Notes under the pieces: generated by a model
The model's input: only the letters and a program-made list of their open reading frames with translations
Database searches by the model: none
What the model was told of the DNA's origin: nothing
Made by a program: the position numbers and the translations under genes
Source: Hippasteria phrygiana
Lineage: Eukaryota > Echinodermata > Asteroidea > Valvatida > Goniasteridae
Length of the DNA: 64,000 bases
Assembly (NCBI GenBank): GCA_037893225.1
Contig: JAZGUH010000410.1
Location: 1,178,001 to 1,242,000 of the forward strand
Direction of reading: 5' to 3'
Shown here: in pieces, positions 1-8,900 of the stretch
Layout: every line of letters begins with the position of its first letter
Numbering within the stretch: the stretch's first letter is position 1

Positions 1-761
1 TTGCCGCCATAGTGGCCACGTTTTTATTGACAGTAGATAGGCATGGCTGTCGGTGTTTGCTTAATTTCTGTATAATTGATAAGGGTCAGCATGCATAATT
101 GTGGGACATCCATGTACATATATATGCAAATGTGTACGTGCATTTGTTGGACTGTTGTATGCACATATGTCTAGGTACATTCAGTTTTTTTATCGTAATT
201 TCATAGCCTATAAATCGAAGCTGCATAAATGACTGTTGCATTTGAAGAGTGTTTGCTGTACCAGCTGAGCGTTACTTTTCAAGATCTGTCCTGATTTCCA
301 GAGCGTTGCAGCGACATCTTTCATTCTTGTTGGGAATTGTGGTTCGAATGTGAAGGATGTAGTTTGTGTACAATGTACAGTACATGTACATGTAGGTCTG
401 TGTACAAGCCCCAAGTTGGATAAAAACCATGATAAAACCATGATAAAACCATCACTGAAGGCTTCAGTGATCACGTATGCTACATGTAGTTTCTAAAGTC
501 GGCTTGAATTTGAACTGTGACTGTGTGCCTGTTCGTACTTGCTGTTTCAACCACTGAATCAGTGTAAAGCATGTAGAAATGATTAACTTGTCAGTTTCAG
601 GCATTCTTGGAAGTGGTCATGACCTTTTTGTTTACCTGTTTGGTCAGTCTTTGCCATATTTGTTTCGGGATGTTGATTGTCCAAGCAAAGGTCGGTGTAA
701 CTTATGTTTTGTAAAAATTAATGGTCCATGAATGCGGCTTGATGAGTGATGTCATAGCTAT
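1..761. other. Left flank of the DIRS element, no gene seen
   Basis: AT-rich sequence with no convincing exon or repeat end. A short tandem of GATAAAACCAT (about three units near 420-452) is the only local structure. The ORF-like stretches here lack splice context and conserved motifs. It ends at the ATT where the DIRS element begins. Confidence 0.5.
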
Positions 762-829
762 ATTCTATTACGTCATCAGTCACACTCCAGTGACCACATG
801 AGATAGCACACGTACCGTGTAGCGTCAGT
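762..829 (+). repeat. Left inverted terminal repeat of the DIRS element
   Basis: The outer 39-43 bp pair with the ICR (5337-5379). The inner 29 bp (801-829) are the exact reverse complement of 5549-5577 in the right terminus. The outer part resembles the right terminus only loosely (shared GATTCTAT, GTCATCAG and CACATG blocks), so the two ends are related but diverged. This is why the ICR has to carry a separate template for each. Confidence 0.9.
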
Positions 830-852
830 GCACCGTTCGTACCGCACAGAGT

Positions 853-1112
853 GAACACGCAGTGTTCTGAGCTCTGAATATTTTGTGTAGCTTTTGATAC
901 GTACACAATACACGTTGCGTGTAAGGCCGCGGGCTTTACATTCTAAGAAACTACATTCCGTAACGTGTTTTGTTCACACGCAGTGTGGATCAGCAGCACG
1001 CAGTGCTGCACATTCGTTTGTACATGTACCAGCGAGGCCGCCGGCATTGCGCTGAACACATATTTCTGTATATGTACCGTGTTTGGTGATTTTAATCACA
1101 CGCAGTGTGATT
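853..1112 (+). promoter_or_regulatory. Four palindromic CAC-GCA-GTG hairpins in the DIRS leader
   Basis: Four copies of the 9-mer CACGCAGTG, each at the centre of a longer interrupted palindrome: 853-867 (arms GAACAC/GTGTTC), 975-987 (CACAC/GTGTG), 993-1009 (GCAGCAC/GTGCTGC) and 1094-1112 (AATCACAC/GTGTGATT). The GCA centre and inner CAC/GTG are constant. The outer arms differ between copies but stay complementary. The last ends 15 nt before the gag-like ATG. They could be dimer binding sites in DNA or stem-loops in the transcript (packaging, translation or priming). The function is unknown. Confidence 0.8.
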
Positions 1113-1127
1113 TTTTGCAAGGCGAAT

Positions 1128-2336
1128 ATGTCTACTCCAGCCAAGCCTACTTCACCAAAAATGTCCAAAGGTAAGGACATTAAACGAAAGGAAAACTCTG
1201 CAAACTCAAGTGAGTCCAAAAGACTGAAAGAAACACATACTGTTCACAGTGGCGAGGCCATTGCTACTCCCGGGTCAAGCATGTCACATTGCTTCGGCAA
1301 TAAAGATGATGGCGCACCAGTGACGACCATTCTGAACATGCTCATGGACATAAAACAAAACCAAGAAACTCTTGCACAACGAGTTACCGGGCTCGAGAAC
1401 AGTTTTACATACGAGGACGAAGATCCAGAATATGACTTCCCTGTAGAGCAACCAGTGTTGGCAAAAGAACCACAAAAACTTGCGCCTGCTCCACAGAAAG
1501 CCGAAGGGTGTGACCCTGATAAGGCAAGCACAAGCAAAGCAGCTGATTGTGCAGGAATGTCCAAGGACTCAGATCATGATGACAAGTCCCGTACTTTGTT
1601 CAAAGACTTGGTGAACAAATTCACACTAAAGGAACAATGTGGTAAAGCTCTCGATATTAATCTAGCGGACGTGGTCAATGGACTATTCCGAGAGGCTGTC
1701 TCTGAGGATAAGATCAATGAACTGATCAAGAAATTTGACAGACCAGAGAATTGTCAAGGACTTGCTAGTGTCCGTGTAAACCAACTTGTATGGGACATTT
1801 TACGCCCGGAAACTAGATCACTGGATGTGAAGTTTCAGTCAATTCAAACTTCACTTGCTAAAGGATCGACAGCAGTTACACTTCTTGTGGGTGAGCTGGC
1901 ACAGTTAGTGAACGGTTCCGGTACTGTTGACCTTCAAAAGATACTTGATCTTGGTACTGATGCCTTGGCTTTGCTAGGACACACCAATCGTCTGCTTAAC
2001 TTGAGAAGGCGCGATTGTATGAAAAATGACTTGAAACAGGACTACCTGCATTTGTGTTCCGCAACAGTACCTTTTACTGATAATTTGTTTGGTGATGACA
2101 TCGCTAAACGGCTGAAAGACATCCAGGAGGTAAACAAGGCTGGACACTCAATTGCCACTTGGCAGCAAAGAGCTGCTAGAGGAGCAGCTCGAGCACGACC
2201 AAGAGGTCGGGGGATGCGGTTCAGAGGACGGGGACGAGGTCAACCCCGCCGACAATACAGTTTCTCACTGGACACTACAAAAAACTTATACCGGACCCCC
2301 AAGCCACAGCCAGGCCAAGCCAAACGCTTCAAGTAA
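1128..2336 (+). CDS. DIRS ORF1, gag-like RG-rich protein
   Basis: Encodes 402 residues from the ATG at 1128. An in-frame extension upstream to 1083 has only a TTG and overlaps the fourth leader hairpin, so the ATG is preferred. The N-terminus is lysine/serine-rich, and an acidic segment follows around residues 100-115. The central 180-340 region is mostly helical in composition. The last ~55 residues are strongly basic with many RG/GR dipeptides, a nucleic-acid-binding tail. No CCHC zinc knuckle is present, as is usual for DIRS gag-like proteins. The stop lies 11 nt before the ATG of the RT ORF, in a different frame. Identification rests on position and composition, not on a conserved domain. 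Confidence 0.75.
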   Translation: MSTPAKPTSPKMSKGKDIKRKENSANSSESKRLKETHTVHSGEAIATPGSSMSHCFGNKDDGAPVTTILNMLMDIKQNQETLAQRVTGLENSFTYEDEDPEYDFPVEQPVLAKEPQKLAPAPQKAEGCDPDKASTSKAADCAGMSKDSDHDDKSRTLFKDLVNKFTLKEQCGKALDINLADVVNGLFREAVSEDKINELIKKFDRPENCQGLASVRVNQLVWDILRPETRSLDVKFQSIQTSLAKGSTAVTLLVGELAQLVNGSGTVDLQKILDLGTDALALLGHTNRLLNLRRRDCMKNDLKQDYLHLCSATVPFTDNLFGDDIAKRLKDIQEVNKAGHSIATWQQRAARGAARARPRGRGMRFRGRGRGQPRRQYSFSLDTTKNLYRTPKPQPGQAKRFK

Positions 2337-2347
2337 GCACCGTGAGT

Positions 2348-4414
2348 ATGCCTCAATCATCTAGTTTAGAAACTAAAAGTGACGTAGTCATTTTTGAGGC
2401 AGGTAGATTGAAACAATTTGAGCATGAATGGCGGAAAATCACCTCAGATGAGAGGATTATCGACATGACTTTACATGCTCACATCGAGTTTGTCGCAGAC
2501 AAACCACCTACTCAGTATACTTTACCTAAATGTACTGTCTACAGCAGTACAGACCAAACAGCCATTGAGTCGGAAATACATCGTTTACTCAAGAAAAAAG
2601 TGATTGTAGAATCACAGCATTGTCCAGGTGAATTTTTATCACCTATATTTGTACGGCCCAAAAAGGATGGTACATTTAGGATGATTCTCAACTTGAAGAA
2701 TCTAAATGAGCATGTTGAATACCACCATTTTAAAATGGATACTTTTGAAACGGCTCTTCGTCTTGTCACGCCTGGGTGTTATCTGGCGTCTATAGATCTT
2801 ACAGATGCATATTACTCAGTCCCAATAGCTAAAGAACACCAAAAATATCTTAAGTTCAAATGGAAGCGACAATTGTTTCAATATACCTGTCTTCCAAATG
2901 GGTTGGCATCGGCGCCACGCATGTTTACAAAGCTCATGAAACCAGTATATGCTACTTTGCGTCAATCTGGTCACGTGATTATGGGCTATATTGATGATTC
3001 CTTATTAATAGGAACTTCAGCAGAAGAATGCCAAGAACATGTTACCTCTACACTAGCTTTATTCCATAAGTTGGGCTTCGTACACAACACACAAAAATCT
3101 GTGCTTGTGCCCATCGTTCGGCTCAATTTTCTTGGTTTTGACATAAATTCAGAATCTATGCTTGTCACGCTACCTCCACATAAAACAAATAATTTAATTG
3201 CCGATTGCCAACGGCTCCTCAATGCAAATAAAGCATGCATACGAGATGTAGCCAGGCTTATTGGCTTACTGATTTCAAGCCTCCCGGCAGTCGAATTTGG
3301 ATCTCTTTTTTACAGATCGTTAGAAATGGCAAAGAATGAAGCCTTGGTTTCACATATAGGAAATTATGATGCATACATGCCAGTTTCCCAAAATGTTAAG
3401 CTTGACTTAACATGGTGGATTGACAATCTGTCTTGTCAAAAACGGCACATTCAGAGAAATAATCCCCAAATTCTATTTACATCTGATGCATCGAATGATG
3501 GTTGGGGAGGCGTCTGCGAAGGACGAACGTGCGGTGGCAGATGGACTGCTACTGAAGCTGCCTATCACATCAATTGTCGAGAACTTTTGGCAGCCTTTTT
3601 CACGTTGAAATCATTTTCTGCTATTGTACACCAGAGGCATGTCAAAATAATGATAGATAATTGTACAGCCGTGACATACATAAATAACATGGGTGGAGTG
3701 AGATCTAGACATTGTAATGACATTGCAAAGTCTTTATGGTTGTGGGCAAAAGACAGTAACATCTGGATTACGGCATCTTATATCCCTGGTAAACTCAACA
3801 TAGAAGCTGATCTCCAATCTAGACAATTTTTCGACAAGACAGAATGGCAATTAGATCCTTCTGTATTCAAACTAATCGCAACTCATTGGGAATATCCAGA
3901 GATTGATTTGTTTGCTTCCAGACTTAATAAACAAATTGACAAATTTGTTTCTTGGCGACCAGATCCAGATGCGTTGCATGTTGATGCATTTACCATTGAC
4001 TGGCATTCGTATTATTTTTATGCCTTTCCTCCATTCAGTGTCATCGGAAGGACAGTTCAGAAAATCACGATGGACAAGGCAACCGGAATACTCGTCCTAC
4101 CTCTATGGCCAACGCAACCTTGGTTTACCCTGTTACTTCAACTCCTGATCAAAAGGCCATTTTTGCTGCCAAGGAGAGATTCGCTATTACGTCTGCCAAC
4201 CTCCACCCAGCTACACCCGCTGAGAAAGAAGTTGAGGCTGATCGCATGCCTTGTATCAGGATATCGCTTGACGAGCGAAACGTTTCGCCAGCAGCAACCT
4301 CTATCATCATGGCATCTTGGAGAAGGGACACCAGGAGACAGTACAGAGTATACACGAGAAAGTGGACTGCATTTTGTCGTAAAATCAAGGCAAATTTCTT
4401 GCGCCCAACTATAG
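2348..4414 (+). CDS. DIRS ORF2, reverse transcriptase-RNase H polyprotein
   Basis: About 688 residues from the ATG at 2348 (an in-frame GTG at 2342 is not needed). RT motifs appear in order: SPIFVRPKKDGTFRMI near residue 100; SIDLTDAYYSV with catalytic Asp150; CLPNGLASAPRMF; and YIDDSLLIG with Asp216/Asp217. RNase H follows with Asp380 (TSDASNDGWGG), Glu412 (CRELLAAFF) and Asp437 (IMIDNCTAV). From about residue 517 comes the block conserved after RNase H in DIRS elements (IDLFASRLN, then FYAFPPF, then PLWPTQPW), corresponding to the region annotated as methyltransferase-like in some family members; I do not see an intact methylase motif. All catalytic residues are present. The last 310 nt overlap the recombinase ORF in another frame. 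Confidence 0.93.
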   Translation: MPQSSSLETKSDVVIFEAGRLKQFEHEWRKITSDERIIDMTLHAHIEFVADKPPTQYTLPKCTVYSSTDQTAIESEIHRLLKKKVIVESQHCPGEFLSPIFVRPKKDGTFRMILNLKNLNEHVEYHHFKMDTFETALRLVTPGCYLASIDLTDAYYSVPIAKEHQKYLKFKWKRQLFQYTCLPNGLASAPRMFTKLMKPVYATLRQSGHVIMGYIDDSLLIGTSAEECQEHVTSTLALFHKLGFVHNTQKSVLVPIVRLNFLGFDINSESMLVTLPPHKTNNLIADCQRLLNANKACIRDVARLIGLLISSLPAVEFGSLFYRSLEMAKNEALVSHIGNYDAYMPVSQNVKLDLTWWIDNLSCQKRHIQRNNPQILFTSDASNDGWGGVCEGRTCGGRWTATEAAYHINCRELLAAFFTLKSFSAIVHQRHVKIMIDNCTAVTYINNMGGVRSRHCNDIAKSLWLWAKDSNIWITASYIPGKLNIEADLQSRQFFDKTEWQLDPSVFKLIATHWEYPEIDLFASRLNKQIDKFVSWRPDPDALHVDAFTIDWHSYYFYAFPPFSVIGRTVQKITMDKATGILVLPLWPTQPWFTLLLQLLIKRPFLLPRRDSLLRLPTSTQLHPLRKKLRLIACLVSGYRLTSETFRQQQPLSSWHLGEGTPGDSTEYTRESGLHFVVKSRQISCAQL

Positions 4415-5217
4415 TTCAGGTGTTGGATTTTCTAACCGAACTTTTCCACACTGGCATTGGATATAGCACCCTTAACACCGCTAGATCGGCACTCTCAGCG
4501 TTGTGCCTAACTGAGGGGAATACTACAGTTGGCGCCCATCCTTTGGTGGTCAGATTCATGAAGGGAGCCTACAACTTAAGGCCCACTCAGTCCAGATACA
4601 GTTTCATCTGGGATGTAAATAAAGTTCTTGATTATTTAAAGACTTGCTCTCCAGTTCACGAATTAACTATGAAAACTCTCACACACAAACTTGTAATGTT
4701 AATTGCATTGGTTGCGGCATTACGAGGACAGTCTCTTAAATTGCTTAACGTAAACAATTTAGTCACAGTTAATGATTCTTTTGTCTTTACCTTTCCTGTG
4801 CTCCTAAAGCAAAGCAGGCCAGGTTATGTAAACCCAACTGTTACATTGGTGCCTTATACCCCAGACAAAAGACTTTGTGTATGCACTACGTTGGTTGAAT
4901 ATCTGTCTCGTACGGATAAGTTCCGTAACTCCTCAGACGGACAATTATTTATTAGTTATGTAAAACCTCATAAACCTGTATCTAAAGTCACAATAAGCAG
5001 GTGGATACGCGAGGTCATGGCTTGTTCGGGTATTGATACTGCCGTGTTTAAGCCTCACAGTGTAAGGGCAGCGTCGACCTCTAAGGCTAGAGACAGATTT
5101 GTTCCTATCGAGCATATCCTAAAAACTGCAGGTTGGTCCTCACAGTGTACATTTACCAAATTTTATGATAAGCCTGTACACCACGACACTAAATTTGCAG
5201 AAAGTGTTTTGCACTAA
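4105..5217 (+). CDS. DIRS ORF3, tyrosine recombinase
   Basis: 370 residues from the ATG at 4105. The N-terminal ~150 residues resemble a core-binding domain (RRQYRVYTRKWTAFC, then VLDFLTELF). The catalytic domain carries the tyrosine-recombinase residues: Arg207 in AALRGQSL, His318-x-x-Arg321 in KPHSVRAAS, and the nucleophile Tyr354 in TFTKFYDK. DIRS elements use this enzyme instead of a DDE integrase to insert a circular cDNA. The reading frame starts inside the RT/RNase H ORF, so expression needs internal initiation, a spliced message or recoding; which one cannot be told. No frameshift or stop is seen. Confidence 0.92.
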   Translation: MANATLVYPVTSTPDQKAIFAAKERFAITSANLHPATPAEKEVEADRMPCIRISLDERNVSPAATSIIMASWRRDTRRQYRVYTRKWTAFCRKIKANFLRPTIVQVLDFLTELFHTGIGYSTLNTARSALSALCLTEGNTTVGAHPLVVRFMKGAYNLRPTQSRYSFIWDVNKVLDYLKTCSPVHELTMKTLTHKLVMLIALVAALRGQSLKLLNVNNLVTVNDSFVFTFPVLLKQSRPGYVNPTVTLVPYTPDKRLCVCTTLVEYLSRTDKFRNSSDGQLFISYVKPHKPVSKVTISRWIREVMACSGIDTAVFKPHSVRAASTSKARDRFVPIEHILKTAGWSSQCTFTKFYDKPVHHDTKFAESVLH

Positions 5218-5336
5218 AGACCATTTATAACTAGTGATATTAACTTTCCAGTAAGTTCAAAAGCAGACTGCTACGTTAATTAAACCAGCAAGCTTGTTGC
5301 AATAATTTGTCTCTCTCGCACATCTGTTGCTTTAAA

Positions 5337-5463
5337 ATCTCATGTGGTCACTGGAGTGTGACTGATGACGTAATAGAATCCTTCAATTAAACGATACTTA
5401 CCTGGAAGTTGAAGTTTGATGGGGATTCTATGTAGTCATCAGCACACGAAAGGGGATCACATG
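5337..5463 (+). repeat. Internal complementary region (ICR) of the DIRS element
   Basis: 5337-5379 is the exact reverse complement of the left end (762-804, 43/43). 5377-5463 is the exact reverse complement of the right end (5578-5664, 87/87). The two halves share AAT (5377-5379). The ICR is therefore a reverse-complement copy of the joined right and left ends, as the DIRS-1 replication model requires for completing the termini. Confidence 0.93.
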
Positions 5464-5548
5464 CCCTCCCGACATATGTGTTGATCCCACCCATTGTGGC
5501 CTTTATTTTGACTATACGTATAAGATGTGCTCGCTCGAGACGTTAAAG

Positions 5549-5664
5549 ACTGACGCTACACGGTACGTGTGCTATCTCATGTGATCCCCTTTCGTGTGCT
5601 GATGACTACATAGAATCCCCATCAAACTTCAACTTCCAGGTAAGTATCGTTTAATTGAAGGATT
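5549..5664 (+). repeat. Right inverted terminal repeat of the DIRS element
   Basis: 5549-5577 is the exact reverse complement of 801-829. 5578-5664 pairs with the ICR. It extends farther out than the left ITR (about 43 extra bp ending GAAGGATT). It contains a consensus splice donor at 5637-5645. Confidence 0.9.
5637..5645 (+). other. Consensus 5' splice site inside the DIRS right end
   Basis: CAG|GTAAGT followed by AT is a perfect metazoan donor. It lies 25 bp from the right end of the element and faces SCAPER. The next good acceptor in sense is that of the SCAPER exon at 7186. A transcript driven from the element could be spliced into SCAPER. This is inference; only the motif is seen. Confidence 0.5.
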
Positions 5665-5897
5665 TTGACCTTGATCTGGAGTGAGTCATCATCACTGCAC
5701 TATCATCCCTGCCTAGTGGAGTTGTAACTGGTGCAGGGATGTTTGTTTACATCATTTTAAATTGACTGAGTACAAAAGGAACACAACTTGTCCTGTGTGA
5801 CTGAATTGTGGTTATTCGTGTGTGGCTGATTTGGCTGATTTTAGCTGGAGAATTGATGAAACTGACCAGACATAACTGTTTCCAGACTTGCCTAATA

Positions 5898-5933
5898 ATG
5901 AATTCGCTTTCGTCACCTGGAAATACAGAAATG
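5898..5933 (+). CDS. SCAPER: SCAPER candidate first coding exon
   Basis: An ATG at 5898 opens 12 codons (MNSLSSPGNTEM) that end at a donor ATG|GTAAAT in phase 0, exactly the phase needed by the acceptor at 7186. Human SCAPER likewise has only a few residues before the conserved DKVRRIV block. No experimental support; an upstream exon outside the window is the alternative. If correct, the DIRS element ends 233 bp before the start codon. Confidence 0.5.
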
Positions 5934-8900
5934 GTAAATTTACTAAGGAATTGTTTTTTTGTTTGTATAATTTCAACGTGCTGTTAAATAGAGGTTATTG
6001 TCATAAAAAGTACATGATATGTCAGTTAAAAGGTATCTGTGTCCTTTTCAAATACACCCTGGAAAATAATTTTGTTTTAAATTATTTTTCTAGCAATACG
6101 AAATTTATTCACTTTTTAATGAGACATTGAATGAAAGAAATTGCCATGTTAAGTTATCCAACAATTATTTTCAAATGCCAAGTAATTTGCAGTCCAACAA
6201 TTAATGTAGCATGGATTTGTTTGTGTATATACAAGACATGAATCCAACCATATAAAAGCCTTGCATTGGAGGGTTGCAGATCTAGATAGAAAAAACGAAT
6301 AGTTTCAGTAAAATAAAACTGTTTGGAAATCTGTTTGAAAACAAAAATCAGCTTGTCAAAGCACAGTATATTTTTAAAGATGATGTTGATTTCTGAAAGA
6401 GAAGTCTGCGCCATTTTGTAGTTTTATGTAGATTGTATATTGTAAAATAGAACAGCCAATTATTTCTGCCATGAAATAACAAAAAAGTGACTTTTGAGAG
6501 CTATTTTTATCAAGTCCCCTCCAGCTTGCTGGTACTATTTGTCTAAAGGTCGTCGCTGCGGGCAGCAAACAAATCTGACACCATAGGACATACTCCCCTT
6601 TTGTGTCTAGTGCTAGACACAAAAGGGGAGTTTGTCTTTTGACGTCAGATTTGTTTGCTGCTCGCAGTGACGACCTTTAAATAAATGGCCCCAGCGGGCT
6701 ATGCTGCACTAGAGGGGACTTATATAGCCCTCAAAAGTCAACTTTTTGGTTATTTCACGGCAGAAATAATTGGCTGTTTGATTTTACAATACACAATCTA
6801 CATAAAACTACACAATGACGCAGACTTCTCTCAGCAATCAACATCATCTTAACCCTAATAACCCCCATGAGGTATTCTCTGAGCACCCTGCCAAATGCAA
6901 CAGAATGCAACACAGCTGAAATAAGAACCCTGCTAAATGCAATGTTGCACTGTGCTGGAGGCTTATATGTGCAACTTGTGCTTCCTGTTAGGTTGCTAAA
7001 TGCAACAGAATGCATCAGACCAGGAGACATGCCTTGACTGCTAAATGCAACAACTTGCAACAACTTTTGACCATTGGTGCATTCTATTGCATTTAGCAGG
7101 GTTAGGGTTAATGCTAATATGTTTTTTACTAAACACAAACTCATCTTGCGTATTTCTTTAGAACAATCCTTTCCCCTACTTGCAGGCTGCTTACACGCGT
7201 TCACAGAGCTACGATAAAGTGCGTCGTATCGTCAATGAGGAAGGCAGACAAGCTCGTAACCTTGTTACGTGGAATGTACCTGTTGATTATACCGACGATA
7301 GCGACAATGATGGTAAGAAATTCCACTTCATTTGAGGGCGGTTCCGAAAATACAGAATATTCGAATATTCGATCGTCATCCAAATATTTGAATACCCTTT
7401 GGCCGGTTCGAATATTTGAGAAAAAATAATGCCCGACTCTGTTGCTATTTTAATAGAAATAGTTACGGCACTTAGTAGTGTCAAATGCCGCATTTTTTTG
7501 ACGGTATTTTTTTGGTGGACAGAGGTTTATTGTTCCAATCCGTAAAACCTCTAATACTTATAAATAATTTACTGCAAAAACACAGTAATTGTGCACATCA
7601 AACACCAGCGTGCTTTGCAACTTTTTACCGGCGCGGTATTCAATTGCAGCTGACCCGTGAAAAACTTGATCGGTGCCGTACCGGTATCGAATATTCGAAT
7701 ATTCGGTCAAACTCAGTTTTGAATAATCGAAAACTACATTATTCGAAAATGAACAGCCCTACTTCATTTGCAGTTTGGGTTCGGGGTGGATTGAGAGTTG
7801 GAGTAAAAACTTATGGAGACAGTGGATACTTCACTCATTCCAAGTCCATTGGAGACAGCCTCAGAAGCTTCCCATTCCGCAACATTTTCCAGAGTTGAAT
7901 CTGGAAGATTATCTGGCCAATTTCTGTTTGATTAAAAACCCTAACCCTCCAGGGCATGATTGCTAGAACCTTGCCAGATGCATCAGATTGCATACTTTGT
8001 CACATAGACATGTGCAGGCCTTGAATTTGGAAATCTTTAGGGTGTCGACGGAGATTTTTTGTAGGGCACCTCGGCCAGTAAGAAGGCAACGACGGCACTG
8101 GCCGTCATGGCCGTCGTTCATTTCAAGCCCTGCATGTGTGGAGAGTCCAGCAAAGTGGAGCCGTCAGCACATATGCACTGTGCTGCGGTTTTAAATTGAC
8201 CAGGTCCCATTTCTCTCACAATACACGTTGGGATGTTTAACATGTTGATAATTTTATTTCTTACGATTAATTATTTATACGAGCTGTACTCTTTTAAGTC
8301 TTCTTGTTCAACCCTTTCTGGCCGGCTGTTATTAATTGGGTGCTGCAATGCAAATACAAGCTTGTGCAGCCAAGCGTAACACAAACAATAGGCAGACAAT
8401 GGATTGAGTGTGTGCAGGAATGCACATATAGATGACAACAAAAACATAGGTGCAATCTCATGAAAAGCTTTTAAAACATGTACATGAGAACAGCATGCAT
8501 GCAGTTTAATACGGACCAATTATAGTATGCATTGGGCTTATTTGCCAATTTTTGCAAAGAACATGCCTTTGGCTCACTCCATGTTTGATTTTGCTGGATT
8601 CTGGATGGTTCTTGAAACAAAATTCCTGGGTGTTAGAGCTAGTGTTATTTATTGTGTACATAAAAAAAACAGTGTTCATAACTATGTGAAATTTGATTCC
8701 ATCAGGTAAGCCTGAAGTGCGCAGAAAGCCCAAAGCCAGAACCAGCGCCAGCAACCGCAGTGCACGGTTGACACCGAGGGCCACCGGCCGGCGTAAGAAG
8801 AGCAGCGACAGTCCCCGCGGCAGCCCCAGGGACCAGTCCGAGACACAGGGGTCCGAGGTGCCGAAGCCGCACCGCAAGCCTGCTGCAGCAGGTAACACTG

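Larger units (their letters stand above)
762..5664 (+). mobile_element. Complete DIRS-type tyrosine-recombinase retrotransposon
   Basis: A 4,903-bp element with every hallmark of the DIRS order: inverted, unequal termini; three ORFs in the order gag-like, RT/RNase H, tyrosine recombinase; and an internal complementary region (ICR) before the right terminus. Seen directly: 762-804 is the exact reverse complement of 5337-5379, and 5578-5664 is the exact reverse complement of 5377-5463. The two ICR halves overlap on AAT, so the predicted circle junction is right end-ATT-left end, and ATT is found at both outer ends (762-764 and 5662-5664). DIRS elements are known to copy through a circular DNA that their recombinase inserts without target duplication; none is seen here. 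All three ORFs are uninterrupted, so the copy is probably recent. It may lie in the SCAPER promoter or 5' UTR region. Confidence 0.93.

Noticed and set aside
1244..1564. Minus-strand ORFs over the gag-like gene
   Set aside because: Shadows of the plus-strand coding frame with no motif of their own.
2342..2347. GTG as the start of the RT/RNase H ORF
   Set aside because: An in-frame ATG follows six bases later; a non-ATG start is unnecessary in a eukaryotic element.
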